Assembly (NCBI RefSeq): GCF_000237325.1
Contig: NC_017542.1
Coordinates: 1,433,501 to 1,497,500 of the forward strand
Length of the DNA: 64,000 nucleotides
From: Paenibacillus polymyxa M1
GTDB taxonomy: Bacteria; Bacillota; Bacilli; Paenibacillales; Paenibacillaceae
Direction of reading: 5' to 3'
The stretch's first letter is position 1; each line of letters starts with the position of its first letter. This document shows positions 38,005-47,296 of the stretch, in pieces. Position numbers and translations under genes: made by a program. The notes beneath the pieces are model-generated. The model ran no database searches. It had not been told where the DNA came from and was given only the letters and a program-made list of their open reading frames with translations.

Positions 38005-40035
38005 ATGAAGGAAGAACGCAAACGCATGCTGGATAGAAGCATCTTGAAGCAGGCGATCAAGGATAGCTTTATCAAATTAAATCCAATGATCATGATGAAA
38101 AATCCTGTCATGTTCGTCGTAGAGATCGGTACATTGGTTGTGTTGCTCATGCTGCTGCTTCCCGGTTATTTTGGAGTCGGCAAGGAAATGGGCTTTAACT
38201 TGGCTGTATTTATTATTCTGTTGTTCACGCTGCTTTTTGCTAACTTTGCCGAAGCGCTCGCGGAGGGACGGGGGAAGGCACAAGCTGCTTCCTTGAAAAA
38301 ATCCAAGCAGGACTCGCAAGCTAATAAGCTTGTCGGAAATGAGATTCAGGTAGTCAGCTCCACAGCATTGCGTAAAGGTGACGTGGTAATCGTCTCTCAG
38401 GGCGAAATGATTCCAAGTGATGGTGAGGTCATTGAAGGCCTGGCTTCGGTGGATGAATCTGCGATTACGGGAGAATCAGCTCCGGTCATTAAGGAATCGG
38501 GCGGTGATTTTTGCTCGGTAACTGGCGGGACGCGGGTGGTCAGTGACCGCATTAAGGTGCGAATTACGACTGAGCCGGGTGAGACGTTTATTGATAAAAT
38601 GATTTCGCTCGTGGAAGGTGCACAGCGGCAAAAAACGCCAAATGAAATTGCGCTGAATACATTGCTGATTAGTTTGACGATTATTTTTCTAATTGTGGTG
38701 GTGACACTGGCTCCGATAGCCCGTCATTTTAAGATTGATTTGCCTGTTCCCGTGCTGATTTCGTTGCTAGTCTGTCTGATTCCGACCACGATTGGCGGGC
38801 TTTTGTCGGCTATTGGGATTGCCGGTATGGACCGGGTTACCCAGTTTAACGTGCTGGCCATGTCAGGCAAGGCGGTAGAAGCATCCGGGGACATCAACAC
38901 GATGATTCTCGATAAAACGGGTACCATCACCTTCGGAAACCGGATGGCGAGTGAATTCGTGGTGGTAGATGGTGTAGAAAAGGCAGAGTTAGCGAAATGG
39001 GCGGCGATGAGTTCACTAAAGGATGAGACACCTGAGGGGCGCTCGGTGCTGGAATTGATGCGCAAGCAGGAGTACACGCTGGATGAATCCTTGGCAGCAG
39101 GTGGGACCTTTATCGAGTTCAAGGCAGAAACCCGGATGAGTGGTCTGGATCTCGCCGATGGACGAAGAGTACGCAAAGGCGCCGTGGACTCTGTCCGGCA
39201 GTGGATTGTATCGCAAAAAGGCAGTGTTCCGGCCGATCTGGAGGAAAAAGCAAATCAGGTAGCCGCAGAAGGAGGTACACCGTTAGCGGTGGCGCTGGAT
39301 GATCGGATATACGGCATTATTTATTTGAAGGATACGGTGAAGCCGGGCATGAAGGAGCGCTTCGATCAGCTTCGGGAAATGGGCATCCGCACGATTATGT
39401 GTACCGGTGATAATCCGCTGACCGCTGCTACAATTGCACGTGAAGCAGGTGTGGACGATTTTGTAGCAGAAAGCAAGCCTGAGGACAAAATTGCGGTTAT
39501 CCGCCGTGAGCAGGAGCAGGGCAAGCTGGTTGCCATGACTGGAGATGGTACCAATGATGCGCCTGCGCTGGCCCAGGCAGATGTCGGTCTTGCCATGAAT
39601 AGCGGTACGGTCGCGGCCAAGGAAGCTGCTAATATGGTGGACCTGGATTCTGATCCGTCCAAAATTATTGAGGTGGTCGCCATCGGTAAGCAGCTGCTTA
39701 TGACACGCGGGGCATTGACAACGTTCAGTATTGCGAACGATGTTGCTAAATATTTTGCCATCATTCCGGCGATGTTCATGCTGGCTATTCCACAAATGAG
39801 TGCACTGAATGTCATGGGACTGGGTTCCCCGCTCTCGGCTATTTTATCGGCGCTTATTTTTAATGCAGTCATTATTCCACTTCTGATTCCGCTGGCAATG
39901 AAGGGCGTGAAGTATAAGCCAATGAGCTCGGATCGTTTGTTGGGACGGAATTTACTGATTTATGGCCTGGGCGGTATGGTGGTACCGTTTGTCGGCATTA
40001 AGGCCATTGATTTGCTGGTACATTTGTGGATTTAG
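38005..40035 (+). CDS. kdpB: Potassium-transporting ATPase subunit B
   Basis: P-type ATPase catalytic subunit, 676 residues. The phosphorylation motif [11 protein letters not shown] (Asp about 307), actuator loop TGESAPV, nucleotide-binding KGAVDS and hinge [18 protein letters not shown] are intact. Membrane segments include [19 protein letters not shown]. The ATG at 38005 after GGGGTG is preferred to a TTG 6 bases earlier. 53 bases after kdpA. Confidence 0.98.
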   Translation: MKEERKRMLDRSILKQAIKDSFIKLNPMIMMKNPVMFVVEIGTLVVLLMLLLPGYFGVGKEMGFNLAVFIILLFTLLFANFAEALAEGRGKAQAASLKKSKQDSQANKLVGNEIQVVSSTALRKGDVVIVSQGEMIPSDGEVIEGLASVDESAITGESAPVIKESGGDFCSVTGGTRVVSDRIKVRITTEPGETFIDKMISLVEGAQRQKTPNEIALNTLLISLTIIFLIVVVTLAPIARHFKIDLPVPVLISLLVCLIPTTIGGLLSAIGIAGMDRVTQFNVLAMSGKAVEASGDINTMILDKTGTITFGNRMASEFVVVDGVEKAELAKWAAMSSLKDETPEGRSVLELMRKQEYTLDESLAAGGTFIEFKAETRMSGLDLADGRRVRKGAVDSVRQWIVSQKGSVPADLEEKANQVAAEGGTPLAVALDDRIYGIIYLKDTVKPGMKERFDQLREMGIRTIMCTGDNPLTAATIAREAGVDDFVAESKPEDKIAVIRREQEQGKLVAMTGDGTNDAPALAQADVGLAMNSGTVAAKEAANMVDLDSDPSKIIEVVAIGKQLLMTRGALTTFSIANDVAKYFAIIPAMFMLAIPQMSALNVMGLGSPLSAILSALIFNAVIIPLLIPLAMKGVKYKPMSSDRLLGRNLLIYGLGGMVVPFVGIKAIDLLVHLWI

Positions 40036-40054
40036 CGCAGAAAGGGTGAGCGAC

Positions 40055-40783
40055 ATGAGTGGTTTTTATCGGATGTTGTCTGGACGCAGGTTTGCTGCAC
40101 ATGAGAAAGCCGGATCTGGCGGACAAGGTCATAACAAGCGTACAGGGACGGAGGCAGTGCCGGAAAATCAACCGGAGAGACGTGAGATGCGAGGAAGCGC
40201 GGTTATTGGAGTGGCTTTGCGAACTTCTGTGCTAATGATCCTATTGTGCGGATTGGCATATCCGCTAGTTAGTACAGGAGTGGCGCAAGTCCTGTTTCCG
40301 CAGCAAGCAAACGGCAGTATGCTTCGTGACACGGAGGGGCGGGTAATCGGCTCTGAGCTGATTGGGCAGTCCTTTACCAATCCGGCCTTTTTCCAAGGTC
40401 GGGTATCAAGTATCGATTACAATGGGGCTGGTTCAGGCTCAAGTAATTACGCACCCTCGAACCCGGCATTGGTGCAGCGGCTTAAGGATTCTATTGCGGA
40501 TTGGCAGAAGCATAACCCGGATGTACCCGTCAGTCAGGTTCCATTGGACCTGATTACGAACTCCGGCTCCGGTCTAGATCCGCACATCTCGCCACAGGCG
40601 GCACAGGCTCAAATTCCGCGTATTAGCAGCTTGACGGGGATTGGTCAGGACCAGCTGAAGGCGCTGGTGCAGGAGCAGACCGAAGGCCGCAGTGCCGGGG
40701 TATTCGGCGAGCCGCGTGTGAACGTGCTCAAGCTGAATCTCGCGCTTGAAGCGCTAATGAAGGTTAAGCCAGTTAAGTCATAG
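40055..40783 (+). CDS. kdpC: Potassium-transporting ATPase subunit C
   Basis: Membrane-anchored accessory subunit, 242 residues against about 190 in E. coli. One membrane helix (about residues 55-78, LRTSVLMILLCGLAYPLVST) is followed by the external domain with GSELIGQSF, FFQGRVSSIDYN and SGSGLDPHISPQAA. The extra length is an N-terminal hydrophilic, basic ~50-residue extension inside the cell. The start follows AAAGGGTGAG; longer frames upstream overlap kdpB and are unsupported. Confidence 0.96.
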   Translation: MSGFYRMLSGRRFAAHEKAGSGGQGHNKRTGTEAVPENQPERREMRGSAVIGVALRTSVLMILLCGLAYPLVSTGVAQVLFPQQANGSMLRDTEGRVIGSELIGQSFTNPAFFQGRVSSIDYNGAGSGSSNYAPSNPALVQRLKDSIADWQKHNPDVPVSQVPLDLITNSGSGLDPHISPQAAQAQIPRISSLTGIGQDQLKALVQEQTEGRSAGVFGEPRVNVLKLNLALEALMKVKPVKS

Positions 40784-40788
40784 ATGGA

Positions 40789-40834
40789 CGAAAAAGGTAT
40801 CCCCTAGCGATAAGTTTGGAGGGATACCTTTTTC
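40789..40834. terminator. Bidirectional terminator after kdpC
   Basis: AAAAAGGTATCCC / GGGATACCTTTTT between convergent kdpC and the MFS gene. Confidence 0.9.
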
Positions 40835-40914
40835 TATGGATTAGGGTGCTCTGGGATGGATAGCTGCAAAGGAAGTATTTTATTTCTTATAGGTGATATG
40901 AATTTGTTGTTTAC

Positions 40915-42126
40915 TTATTTACTTAGTTTTATATTGTTTGATGAATTTTTGGCTTTCCTTAAGGCTGAAGCGAGTACCAACATGTATATTAATACAATAA
41001 TACCAATGACTAAGTAAGATAATTTAATATTCATTAAATCGGTGAGAGTACTGCTCAAAATAGGGCCGATCATTAGACCAATCGAGTATGCCGTGTTATA
41101 GAGAGCAAAAGTAATTCCATAAGAATGAATTCCACTTCGTTGAGAAATATCAGCAAGTTGAGGTAAGCAGGGAGCAAGAACCATACCCATGCTAACTCCT
41201 AAAACAGCTAAAATAACAGCTTGAAGTGATAATATTGCTGGAAGTGCAGTTAGAGGAAGAGCAATGGATACCATAAGTAGACCGAGGAGAATTCCATTTT
41301 TATAGCCGATCTTGCTGGAGAATTGACCTATAAAGGGGGTTGCCAGGCCATAAGCAAGTGTGGGAATAGCAAATAACAGTCCGATAACTCCTGGATTAGC
41401 GTTAAAATTATGCTGTAGGTGTAACGGTAATGTTGGCTCAAGTACGCTTGGGACGGATGCACCGATAATTACAACCCCGATAACCAAAAGCAAATCTTTA
41501 TTTTTCATGAACGAAAAAGGAGATAAGTACTTTTCATTTTTCTCTTCCGTAATATCGTGCAGGAGTACTAGTCGAAGTACAGCATCGACGACGGCCAATG
41601 CGATGGCAAAGTAAAAAGGGAACTGGTAACTTCCCCATTGATACAACCAACCGCCTATTGTCGGTCCGAGAAGGGTTCCAGCGGCTTGCCCAGACAACGC
41701 CAAGCCCATGGCTTTGCCGCGTTCTTCAGATGGGTATAGCTCAGCCAGCAGAGCGAGCCCTGCTGTCCAGGTCATGGCGGCTGCGACCCCTTGAAGAGCA
41801 CGTGCCAGTACAAGCAGCCAGAAGGTGTGGGCTATGGCGAACATTAAAGTGGAAGCTATGAGTCCAATTAACCCCCATAACAGAGGAGTCTTTCTCCCAA
41901 TTCGATCCGTTAACAGACCAAAAATAGGAGTAGCTATAAACAGTGCAATTGCATAACTGCTGAATAAAAATCCAATTTCGGTTTGAGTTGCTCCAAGAGA
42001 ATCTGCGTATCTTGGCAAAATGGGGACGACTAATCCATAGATTAACATGTCAATGAACACAGCTAATCCGACAACCGTTAGAGCAGCTTTTTGTTTATAG
42101 TGCGCTCCTTTACTCATTTTCATCAT
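40915..42126 (-). CDS. MFS transporter, DHA1 drug-efflux type
   Basis: Membrane protein of 403 residues with about 12 helices. The loop 2-3 motif GLLTDRIGRKTPLL and the antiporter motif C region (GLALSGQAAGTLLGPTIGGWL) place it with proton-driven drug exporters. AGGAGG precedes two adjacent ATGs. It follows a PadR-family repressor by 9 bases on the same strand, a common arrangement for an inducible efflux pump. Substrate unknown. Confidence 0.9.
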   Translation of the reverse strand: MMKMSKGAHYKQKAALTVVGLAVFIDMLIYGLVVPILPRYADSLGATQTEIGFLFSSYAIALFIATPIFGLLTDRIGRKTPLLWGLIGLIASTLMFAIAHTFWLLVLARALQGVAAAMTWTAGLALLAELYPSEERGKAMGLALSGQAAGTLLGPTIGGWLYQWGSYQFPFYFAIALAVVDAVLRLVLLHDITEEKNEKYLSPFSFMKNKDLLLVIGVVIIGASVPSVLEPTLPLHLQHNFNANPGVIGLLFAIPTLAYGLATPFIGQFSSKIGYKNGILLGLLMVSIALPLTALPAILSLQAVILAVLGVSMGMVLAPCLPQLADISQRSGIHSYGITFALYNTAYSIGLMIGPILSSTLTDLMNIKLSYLVIGIIVLIYMLVLASALRKAKNSSNNIKLSK

Positions 42127-42135
42127 TACATCCTC

Positions 42136-42678
42136 CTATAAATTTCTTCTGATTTCCTCTTTAATTTGCTTAATAAATTTTAATTGCAGCTCGCATTGAT
42201 CATAAATATTTTTGAAAATTAACATGACGTTTACAGGGATATCCATAAGTTCAGCTTTTTGCTCCTGGCCTAGTTTCATTTCTTTATAAATTTTTTCAAT
42301 GGCTTGATGCTGAAAACTTAAAGCTTCTTCTATTTCATGGAGGCCAGCCTCATCCATAAAAGTCAAAGCTGTGTACAGGGCTGTTGGAAACACAACAGAA
42401 GTTTCTTTAAATGATTCGATTAAAAGTCGACTAAACTCGCCTTTTCCAGTCTCCGTGATAGCATATATAGCTTTGGACCGATTCCCTGTCTGTTCTAATG
42501 TTTCTAAACGTACAATTCCTTCTGAATCCAGTTTTTTTAAGGCATGATATATGGAAGCTGGTTGCACATAAGCCCATTTATCCGTCTGTGCTGATTGCAT
42601 TTTCTGTTGTATTTCATATCCTGACATTGCTCCATATTGCAGCAAGAGCCCAAGAACCATTACACGTGTTGTACTCAT
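42136..42678 (-). CDS. PadR-family transcriptional repressor
   Basis: A 180-residue regulator: PadR winged helix (MSGYEIQQKMQSAQTDKWAY, then SIYHALKKLDSEGIV, residues ~15-60) with a helical C-terminal dimer domain of the AphA/Vir type. It probably represses itself and the MFS gene; a perfect palindrome lies 40 bases upstream. GGAGGAG precedes the ATG. Confidence 0.92.
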   Translation of the reverse strand: MSTTRVMVLGLLLQYGAMSGYEIQQKMQSAQTDKWAYVQPASIYHALKKLDSEGIVRLETLEQTGNRSKAIYAITETGKGEFSRLLIESFKETSVVFPTALYTALTFMDEAGLHEIEEALSFQHQAIEKIYKEMKLGQEQKAELMDIPVNVMLIFKNIYDQCELQLKFIKQIKEEIRRNL

Positions 42679-42717
42679 GATGATATCTCCTCCATAACTT
42701 TATTGCTAAATGTTTTA

Positions 42718-42733
42718 TACTAAATATTTAGTA
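42718..42733. promoter_or_regulatory. Probable PadR operator palindrome
   Basis: TACTAAATATTTAGTA is a perfect 16-bp palindrome in the promoter region of the PadR-MFS operon. Confidence 0.6.
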
Positions 42734-42767
42734 AAGGATTATAGTCGGATTATATCATTACAATCCA

Positions 42768-43007
42768 ATGATGTATAGATTTACATTGGAAGGGAGTCGT
42801 AAATATACGAAAGAAACGATAGACCTTATGTTAGAAAAATATCCACACTTGCAAAGGGAAGGAGAACTTTTTCATCTCCATGTTGGCGAGAAGATTCAAA
42901 GATACGATGCTTATTTGGATAATTTAGTGAATTCTGGGATATCCGAATGTGGGAGCATTCGACAATTGGGGAGTATTCTATTTGTAATGGGTACGGGGAT
43001 CATGATG
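42768..43007 (+). pseudogene. Possible gene remnant between the PadR and mntH genes
   Basis: An open frame reading YTKETIDLMLEKYPHLQREG, then GEKIQRYDAYLDNLVNSG, has protein-like composition. It has no ribosome site, and the open frame continues straight through the mntH terminator, so its end cannot be real. After about 42,945 another frame looks equally coding-like, suggesting a frameshift. I do not recognise the protein. Confidence 0.25.
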
Positions 43008-43058
43008 AAAAAGAGGTATTCCAATGGCTATTTTGCCTCCTGGAATACCTCTTTTTTT
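43008..43058 (-). terminator. Terminator of mntH
   Basis: AAAGAGGTATTCCA / TGGAATACCTCTTT, a 14-bp stem with A/T tracts on both sides. Confidence 0.85.
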
Positions 43059-43081
43059 ACTGGTTACATCCAAACAGTCTA

Positions 43082-44401
43082 TCAACCTGTAATTGTCTGA
43101 ATAATAAGCACTACATTCAAGATAATGATGATAGCGGTCACGATCCAGGTTAGTACTTTTTGCCACATTTTATTCGCAAATTCACCCATAATCTTTTTGT
43201 CACTGGTAAAGAGCAGTAATGGAATGATGGCAAAAGGAAGCTGGATGGATAAAATAACCTGACTCAGCACAAGCAACTCTTCCGCACCTTTTTCACCTGC
43301 AATCGCAGTGACGATGACCGCTGGAATGATCGCGATAAGACGGGTCACCAGACGACGCAACCAAGGTGAGAGACGAAGATTCAAGAAGCCCTCCATCACG
43401 ATTTGTCCGGCTAAAGTACCTGTCACGGTCGAGTTTTGACCTGAGGCGAGTAACGCCACTCCAAACAGTATGCTCGCAAGTGTGGTTCCCAGCAATGGCG
43501 AAAGCAGATAATAGGCATCACTAATCTCTGCTACATCTGTTCTTCCTGCTGTATGGAATACGGCAGCTGCTACGATCAAGATGGCTGCATTAATGAATAG
43601 AGCGAACATGAGCGCTATACTGGAATCCCAAGTTGCAAATGTAATAGCTTCCCGTTTACCTGCTGATGTCTGCTCATATTTGCGCGTTTGTACAATAGAA
43701 GAATGCAGATACAGGTTATGTGGCATTACGGTAGCTCCCATAATACCGATGGCAATATACAGCATGCTTGGATTCGTCAATATTTGTGAGTCCGGTACAA
43801 AGCCACCCAATACGCCGCCCCATTCTGGTTGTGCCAAAATGAGATTAATGCCAAAACAGCCGGCAATCGTGGCCATTAATACAATAACGAGGGTTTCCAA
43901 TGCCCGGAAACCTTTATTTTGCAGCAGCAAAATGAGCATAACATCAAATGCGGTAATGATGACTCCGTATAGTAACGGGAGACCGAACAGTAGCTTCAGG
44001 GCAATGGCTGAACCGATGACCTCGGCCAAATCCATGGCTGCAATGGCAATTTCACATAAAAGCCATAAGCCGATCGCGACAGGGCGACTGTAAGCATCCC
44101 GGCACATTTGAGCCAAATCTTTACCTGTAGCAATACCGAGCTTGCCAGATAAGGCTTGCAGCAGAATGGCCATCAGGTTGGAGATTAGAATGACACTAAG
44201 TAGTGTGTAGCCGAATTTTGATCCGCCAGCGATGTCTGTAGCCCAGTTGCCAGGGTCCATATAGCCGACAGCAACCATATAGCCTGGTCCAGCAAAGGCA
44301 AGAAACTTCCGAAACCAGGTCCCATCTTTCGGGATGCTCAAAGAACGATTCACTTCTGATAGTGAAGCGATTTCCGCGAAGTTGCCCTTTGAATTTTTCA
44401 T
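43082..44401 (-). CDS. mntH: Nramp-family divalent metal (manganese) transporter
   Basis: Proton-coupled Mn2+ (and Fe2+) importer of 439 residues with about 11 helices. The metal site motif DPGNWATD in TM1 and the TM6 segment [14 protein letters not shown] are both intact. The ATG at 44401 follows GAAGGTGA; an in-frame GTG 9 bases upstream lies inside that ribosome site. A promoter and an MntR-like site lie upstream. A second manganese importer is encoded 3 kb away. Confidence 0.95.
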   Translation of the reverse strand: MKNSKGNFAEIASLSEVNRSLSIPKDGTWFRKFLAFAGPGYMVAVGYMDPGNWATDIAGGSKFGYTLLSVILISNLMAILLQALSGKLGIATGKDLAQMCRDAYSRPVAIGLWLLCEIAIAAMDLAEVIGSAIALKLLFGLPLLYGVIITAFDVMLILLLQNKGFRALETLVIVLMATIAGCFGINLILAQPEWGGVLGGFVPDSQILTNPSMLYIAIGIMGATVMPHNLYLHSSIVQTRKYEQTSAGKREAITFATWDSSIALMFALFINAAILIVAAAVFHTAGRTDVAEISDAYYLLSPLLGTTLASILFGVALLASGQNSTVTGTLAGQIVMEGFLNLRLSPWLRRLVTRLIAIIPAVIVTAIAGEKGAEELLVLSQVILSIQLPFAIIPLLLFTSDKKIMGEFANKMWQKVLTWIVTAIIIILNVVLIIQTITG

Positions 44402-44465
44402 ACGCTTCACCTTCTTTGTTCATATTGAAATATATTATTAGTGACATAGCGATTGTGTTATCCCT

Positions 44466-44503
44466 ATTGTACACCCACAATAGTTTTTGTCTAGTGCAAC
44501 TTT
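44466..44503 (-). promoter_or_regulatory. mntH promoter with overlapping MntR-like site
   Basis: Minus strand TAGACA-N16-TACAAT. Across the -35 lies the plus-strand word TTTTTGTCTAGTGCAACTTT, which shares TTTTG-CT-----AA with the MntR boxes of B. subtilis mntH and mntA. Confidence 0.4.
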
Positions 44504-44855
44504 TGTGTGGTCAAGCAAAATCATCGTATTTTTGAAGCAATTGGCCATCTTAATTAAGACTAAACAATGGAAAAAACCAAGCCATATTGCTCTCAAGGGG
44601 CAGCTTGGTCGTTTTGGATTTTTAAATGTAGGCGGCCCATCAAGTTAGGGGTTAGGGACTTATAACATATAGTGTAAACACAAAGGAGGTGGAACTAAAC
44701 GGTAAATAATACGGTAAATAAACGAGTTATCATCCCTTTTTAAATGATTCATTTTGCGTGGCTCGTTTAAAGTACATACGAGAAGGAAATCATGTATTAA
44801 CATGACGAGGATTCCTGCGGAATGCCAATAAGATGGAAGAAGGAGAGATGAAATC
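44504..44855. other. Intergenic region with an orphan minus-strand terminator
   Basis: No credible ORF. At 44576-44609, ACCAAGC / GCTTGGT is followed on the minus strand by TTTTTTCC, a good terminator shape with no minus-strand gene before it. An AAAGGAGGTGG ribosome-site-like word at 44681 leads only to a six-codon frame. Confidence 0.4.
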
Positions 44856-45275
44856 ATGGAAGCGTTATACACAGCATCAGCAACGGTACATGGTGGAAGA
44901 GACGGTTCAGTGGCTTCTTCAGACGGGGTATTGAAGCATAAGCTGAGCACACCGAAGGAACTGGGTGGCGCAGGTGGGGACGCTACGAATCCGGAGCAAC
45001 TGTTTGCGGCAGGCTATGGCGCATGCTATGAAAGTGCGTTGGCAAATGTGGCCCGTAAAGCCAAGGTAAAGGTGGACAATGTAGAGGTCACCAGCCACGT
45101 ATCGATTGGCAAGGACCCAAGCGACGGGGGCTTCCAGTTAGCGGTGCGTCTGGATGTAAAAATACCGGGGATTGAGCGTTCCCAGGCTGAAGATTTGGCA
45201 CGCCAAGCACATGATTTTTGTCCGTACTCCAAAGCCACTCGCGGTAACATTGATGTTGAACTCAACGTCATTTGA
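44856..45275 (+). CDS. ohr: OsmC/Ohr-family organic hydroperoxide resistance protein
   Basis: Thiol peroxidase of 139 residues that reduces organic hydroperoxides. The two catalytic Cys are in FAAGYGACYESA and AHDFCPYSKATRGN, spaced as in Ohr rather than OsmC. ATVHGGRDGSVASSDG near the start is typical. GAAGGAGAG precedes the ATG. Monocistronic, closed by a terminator. Confidence 0.95.
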   Translation: MEALYTASATVHGGRDGSVASSDGVLKHKLSTPKELGGAGGDATNPEQLFAAGYGACYESALANVARKAKVKVDNVEVTSHVSIGKDPSDGGFQLAVRLDVKIPGIERSQAEDLARQAHDFCPYSKATRGNIDVELNVI

Positions 45276-45300
45276 CCGCATTTTTAAAAATTTCACACAC

Positions 45301-45326
45301 GGCCGCCGATTGATCGGCGGCTTTTG
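45301..45326 (+). terminator. Terminator after ohr
   Basis: GCCGCCGA / TCGGCGGC with a 4-base loop and TTTTG. Confidence 0.8.
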
Positions 45327-45448
45327 CACCTAAATCTTGATTCGCTGAGAATGGCATCCATTTGACATCATCGCCAAAATTCATTAAGATGTCATAGGTG
45401 ATTCTGGTCATCAGGTACGAAACAAATTTGAAAAATACGGGTGATATG

Positions 45449-45724
45449 ATGTCTTACAGACCGAATATTGTTAATTTCACGCTGGCTGGTAGCAACGAAA
45501 AAGAAGGGCTTTATGAGTTTAAAATGAGTTTGGCCGATGGAACGGAGTGCCGCGTTTTTTCTCAACGTAATCCGGAGTGGACTTTGACGAATATTAGTCG
45601 ACTGCTAACGACGCCTTGCCCGGTATGCCATAAGGATTTTATCTGCAAGTGTATGGATCAGTTCCATGATGAGTTTTTAGAGCAAATTAATGCAAAACAG
45701 CTGTTTGAGAAAGCATTGAGCTAG
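45449..45724 (+). CDS. Small cysteine-rich hypothetical protein
   Basis: A 91-residue protein of unknown function. It starts MSYRPNIVNFTLAGSNEKEG and contains the cluster TPCPVCHKDFICKCMDQFHD: four Cys and two His in 20 residues, which looks like a zinc site. GGGTGAT precedes the tandem ATGs (45446, 45449). The ORF can be read 51 bases further upstream without a ribosome site. No membrane segment; no operon partner. Confidence 0.65.
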   Translation: MSYRPNIVNFTLAGSNEKEGLYEFKMSLADGTECRVFSQRNPEWTLTNISRLLTTPCPVCHKDFICKCMDQFHDEFLEQINAKQLFEKALS

Positions 45725-45760
45725 TTTTTCGAACAGGCAAGGATTATACATTTCTAGACA

Positions 45761-45788
45761 AGCGTCGGATACTTTCGGCGTTTTTTTG
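45761..45788 (+). terminator. Terminator after the Cys-rich gene
   Basis: Short stem CGTCG / CGGCG with an 8-base loop, followed by seven T. Confidence 0.55.
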
Positions 45789-45849
45789 TTTATAATCGAA
45801 CCGTTGCGTTTTCATGCCGTTGATTTCTCTGTGGAGGTGAAATGCGTTG

Positions 45850-46275
45850 ATGAACCAGTCTGATCATGTCCATACCGAACATTCCATTGTATTAGTGGAT
45901 GGGGTATGCCACTTTTGTCAGGGAGCAACCCGCTTCATTATCAAACGTGATCCTAAGGGAATATTCCATTTTGGTTCCCTGCAATCCGAGGTAGGGCAAG
46001 AACTTTTACGTGCAGGTGGACTGTCTACAGATCAACTGGATACACTCGTGCTGCTTGAAGACGGTACGTATTATACAAGGTCAACTGCAGCTTTACGGAT
46101 TGCCAAACGCCTTCGTTTTCCATACCCGCTGGCCTATGTATTCATCTTGATTCCCCGCTTTGTGCGCAACGCAGCCTATAACTGGGTAGCGCGTAACCGA
46201 TATCGTTGGTTTGGCAAGGATGAGGAGGATCAATGTCAGATCCCCCCACCAGAAATTAGGAAACGATTTTTTTAG
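45850..46275 (+). CDS. DCC-family thiol-disulfide oxidoreductase-like protein
   Basis: A 141-residue DUF393 protein (YuxK-like) with the defining VLVDGVCHFCQG (DxxCxxC) at its N-terminus, followed by FIIKRDPKGIFHFGSLQS and a C-terminal LIPRFVRNAAYNWVARNRYRWFG-type stretch. The family has a thioredoxin-like look, but its reaction is unproven. GGAGGTG precedes adjacent TTG (45847) and ATG (45850) starts. It converges on the next gene with 5 bases between them. Confidence 0.9.
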   Translation: MNQSDHVHTEHSIVLVDGVCHFCQGATRFIIKRDPKGIFHFGSLQSEVGQELLRAGGLSTDQLDTLVLLEDGTYYTRSTAALRIAKRLRFPYPLAYVFILIPRFVRNAAYNWVARNRYRWFGKDEEDQCQIPPPEIRKRFF

Positions 46276-46280
46276 TTGCT

Positions 46281-47060
46281 TTATTTATGTTTATTTTTAC
46301 GACGATAATTACGAATCCGTAATATCACAGCTACCGCGATCAGTATGAGACCCGTAGCCGATACATACACGATATGGCGTACATTGGGTACGTTGACCGA
46401 CAATTTTAGCTCGTTTGACTCTAATGGAGCAATGTCCCAATAGAGTGTTTTTCCATCATCCGACACACGGTCCGCATTGCTGGAAGCAGGCTGGATGGGC
46501 AGGGATAGGCTGAAGTTAAGATCCAGTTGCCGTTCTAGTAATTTGCGTGCAAACACATTCATTTGTTCTAATTTATCACTCAGGCCACGAGCTTCTTCAG
46601 GAAGCATCCGAGGCAAATCGAGCTTAAGCGTAAGATCCATATTGGTTGTGAAAAAATGCTGGCTCACTGCGCGATTTATTTCTAATCCCTCAGGCAGGTT
46701 TAAACCCTGATCGGGATTTTTTTGGTTTGTACCCCAATCCCCTTGATAATGCCCCTTTATTTGATATCCCTTTCTCCCTTGTTCCGATAGCGGCTGCACG
46801 TCTACATTATTGCTTTGCATACGTTGAACTAATCGATCGAGCAGCCCCGGATTGTCCAACATCATCAGTGTCTGGTTGTTTACACTGAACGTTGCATCCA
46901 TATCTACACTTTGATCCAGATGAACATCTACATGAATGTCACCCCGAGCACAGGAAGTTAGGGCAAACAGACAACACACCAGCATAAAAATGAGCAGTAT
47001 TTTTCGTAACTGTATTTGCCGACGTTTGTTCCAATTAGGGCTGTATCCTGTTGGGTCCAT
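46281..47060 (-). CDS. DUF3153-like membrane-anchored lipoprotein
   Basis: A 259-residue exported protein. The lipobox-like LFALTSC (Cys about 37) follows a membrane segment, then an extracellular domain beginning DIHVDVHLDQSVDMDATFSV, as in DUF3153 proteins. One C-terminal membrane helix (about 232-250) and a basic RNYRRKNKHK tail follow. So it is anchored at both ends. Function unknown. GAAGGTG precedes the ATG; the GTG 9 bases upstream lies within that site. Confidence 0.75.
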   Translation of the reverse strand: MDPTGYSPNWNKRRQIQLRKILLIFMLVCCLFALTSCARGDIHVDVHLDQSVDMDATFSVNNQTLMMLDNPGLLDRLVQRMQSNNVDVQPLSEQGRKGYQIKGHYQGDWGTNQKNPDQGLNLPEGLEINRAVSQHFFTTNMDLTLKLDLPRMLPEEARGLSDKLEQMNVFARKLLERQLDLNFSLSLPIQPASSNADRVSDDGKTLYWDIAPLESNELKLSVNVPNVRHIVYVSATGLILIAVAVILRIRNYRRKNKHK

Positions 47061-47182
47061 GACTTGCACCTTCTTTGTATGGTTTCTTTGGTATAACGAC
47101 CGGATATCTTCTATATATTACACATTCGGCGAGCCAAAATCGAACGATATAAAAGAATAGTTAAGATTTATATTTCAAAAAT

Positions 47183-47200
47183 GTTTCCCTAGGTAAAAAC
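47183..47200. promoter_or_regulatory. MntR-like box 1 upstream of mntA
   Basis: GTTTCCCTAGGTAAAAAC; its reverse complement closely matches the B. subtilis MntR pattern TTTTGCATGAGGGAAAC. An adjacent imperfect palindrome lies at 47201-47218. Confidence 0.5.
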
Positions 47201-47238
47201 TTTAGTGTATACTCTAAAATATAGTATTGGTAAAAAAT

Positions 47239-47256
47239 AATTGTCTCAAGGAAATA
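47239..47256. promoter_or_regulatory. MntR-like box 2 upstream of mntA
   Basis: ATTGTCTCAAGGAAATAG matches the MntR pattern TTTTGCCTTAAGGAAACT at most positions. It lies about 45 bases before the start codon. Confidence 0.45.
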
Positions 47257-47296
47257 GTTTGTCCTAAAACAAATATTAAAAGGAGGATTTTAAAAC

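Noticed and set aside
36052..40783. Possible KdpDE genes expected after kdpC
   Set aside because: The operon ends at a terminator after kdpC and an unrelated MFS gene follows; only the kinase-less KdpD at 51086 exists in the window.
42947..43153. 68-codon ORF over the mntH terminator
   Set aside because: Reads through a strong terminator into mntH antisense; at most the upstream remnant is real.
46936..47160. Plus-strand ORF upstream of mntA
   Set aside because: Antisense to the DUF3153 gene start, no ribosome site, composition not protein-like.
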